Assembly: GCA_900553845.1 (NCBI GenBank)
Contig: USEW01000026.1
Coordinates: forward strand, 1 to 14,364
DNA: 14,364 bases
From: an uncultured bacterium
Lineage (GTDB): Bacteria > Cyanobacteriota > Vampirovibrionia > Gastranaerophilales > Gastranaerophilaceae
Direction of reading: 5' to 3'
Shown here: positions 13,708 through 14,364 of the stretch, piece by piece
Layout: every line of letters starts with the position of its first letter
How positions within the stretch are numbered: position 1 is the first letter of the stretch
Made by a program: the position numbers and the translations under genes
Notes under the pieces: generated by a model
What the model saw: the letters and a program-made list of their open reading frames with translations, nothing else
Database searches by the model: none
Told to the model about the DNA's origin: nothing

Positions 13708-14364
13708 GTGAAAAGTTCACCTGATTTAGACTTTGAATTTATTGATGAAAATAATCAATATAAAAATGCTATATTGCTTTTTCATGGATTAACAGGCAGT
13801 ACTTTTGAAATGAAAAAATACGCGCAACATTTATATGCTAATGGATATGATGTTTATGCATATTGTCTTCCAGGACATGGCGAGGATACTTACAATATAA
13901 GGTCAGTCAGTTATATTGATTGGATTGAATTTGCTCAGTCAAAATTTATACAGCTAAAAACTAAATATCAAAATGTCTTTCTTGGCGGTTTATGTTTGGG
14001 TGCTGTTTTGGCTCTTATTTTAGGACAAAAGTTTAAATCTGAAGTTTGTGGTATAATTTCTCTATCAACAACTTTGTATTTAGATGGCTGGACAATGCCC
14101 TGGTATAACTTTATGATGCCTTTGGGCTTATATACTTTAATTCGCTATTATTATACATTTCCTGAACGTGAACCATATGGTATAAAAAATATAAAAAAAC
14201 GAAGAAGTATTCAAAAAATAATGGGCAAAAATTCAATAGCTATGGATAATTATCCCCTAAGTTGTGTTTACGAACTTTTGAAATTATCCAAAATAGCGCG
14301 TAAGAATATCAATGAAGTGATCTCTCCTATTTTGATTATGCACTCAAATGATGACGATTTAACA
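13708..14364 (+). CDS. Alpha/beta hydrolase with a Cys nucleophile elbow (partial, runs off window)
   Basis: The frame is open from a GTG at 13708 to the last base, 219 codons, with no stop; the 3' end is missing. Residues 22-30 (AILLFHGLTG) give the oxyanion-hole HG motif of carboxylesterases and thioesterases. YCLPGHGED (about 54-62) follows as in monoacylglycerol-lipase/carboxylesterase relatives. The nucleophile elbow is GGLCLGA, with C96 where serine is usual, as in dienelactone hydrolases. ILIMHSNDDDL near the window end carries the expected catalytic aspartate; the catalytic histidine would lie beyond the window. The GTG lies 2 bp after the aminotransferase stop, and a weak GAGG further upstream is the only ribosome binding site candidate, so translational coupling is likely. 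Substrate unknown; an ester, thioester or lactone step in the same pathway is inference. Confidence 0.8.
   Translation, partial: MKSSPDLDFEFIDENNQYKNAILLFHGLTGSTFEMKKYAQHLYANGYDVYAYCLPGHGEDTYNIRSVSYIDWIEFAQSKFIQLKTKYQNVFLGGLCLGAVLALILGQKFKSEVCGIISLSTTLYLDGWTMPWYNFMMPLGLYTLIRYYYTFPEREPYGIKNIKKRRSIQKIMGKNSIAMDNYPLSCVYELLKLSKIARKNINEVISPILIMHSNDDDLT

Noticed and set aside
1..14364. CRISPR array, insertion sequence or integrase
   Set aside because: No regularly spaced repeats, transposase or recombinase frame, or terminal inverted repeats with target duplications were seen.

Overview
The window is AT-rich and gene-dense. It reads as a bacterial chromosome segment from a diderm: the first gene encodes an exported beta-barrel porin of the OprO/OprP type. 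Low GC, a NarL-type response regulator, the order rpmG-tRNA-Trp-secE-nusG-rplK-rplA and a Clostridia-like ATP-dependent PEP carboxykinase would all suit a gut Melainabacteria/Vampirovibrionia lineage (non-photosynthetic relatives of Cyanobacteria). That placement is inference; there is no rRNA or phylogenetic marker alignment to prove it.

Layout. (1) Positions 151-1419: porin, + strand. (2) 1420-1938: a 519-bp gap with a GC-richer core (about 44% G+C over 1501-1800 by hand count), several perfect hairpins and no credible gene, ending in a 30-nt perfect palindrome that should act as a terminator. (3) 1939-6270, all on the - strand: pckA, an unrecognised multi-pass membrane protein, a 72-residue XRE-type regulator and a NarL/FixJ-type response regulator. 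(4) 6585-9100, + strand: the translation/transcription/secretion cluster rpmG, tRNA-Trp(CCA), secE, nusG, rplK and rplA, closed by an intrinsic terminator. rplJ/rplL do not follow. (5) 9142-10395, - strand: folC, converging on rplA and with its own consensus-like promoter. (6) 10396-10729: intergenic region holding the folC promoter, a possible 13-codon ORF with a good ribosome binding site and a compact dyad element. (7) 10730-14364, + strand: a four-gene run of radical SAM enzyme, MtnX-like HAD phosphatase, class III aminotransferase and an alpha/beta hydrolase cut by the window end.

Two things stand out. First, rplK and rplA are each preceded by an RNA element of the same plan: a GTGG/CCAC outer helix, an asymmetric internal loop (AA or GA on the left, GTTATYA on the right) and an inner hairpin whose sequence differs completely while pairing is kept. 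The Shine-Dalgarno lies immediately after. The motif closely resembles the L1-binding stalk of 23S rRNA (GTGGGAG...TACCAC), so it is very probably a duplicated L1 autoregulatory site, with one copy for each gene of the pair. Second, the radical SAM / phosphatase / aminotransferase / Cys-nucleophile hydrolase run looks like a small biosynthetic or modification pathway with no assignment I can make. It has a structured element in front of its first gene and an apparently leaderless second gene.

Several starts differ from the longest open frames. The porin, rpmG, rplK and radical SAM gene all start further downstream, at the ATG that follows a good ribosome binding site or that opens a proper signal peptide.
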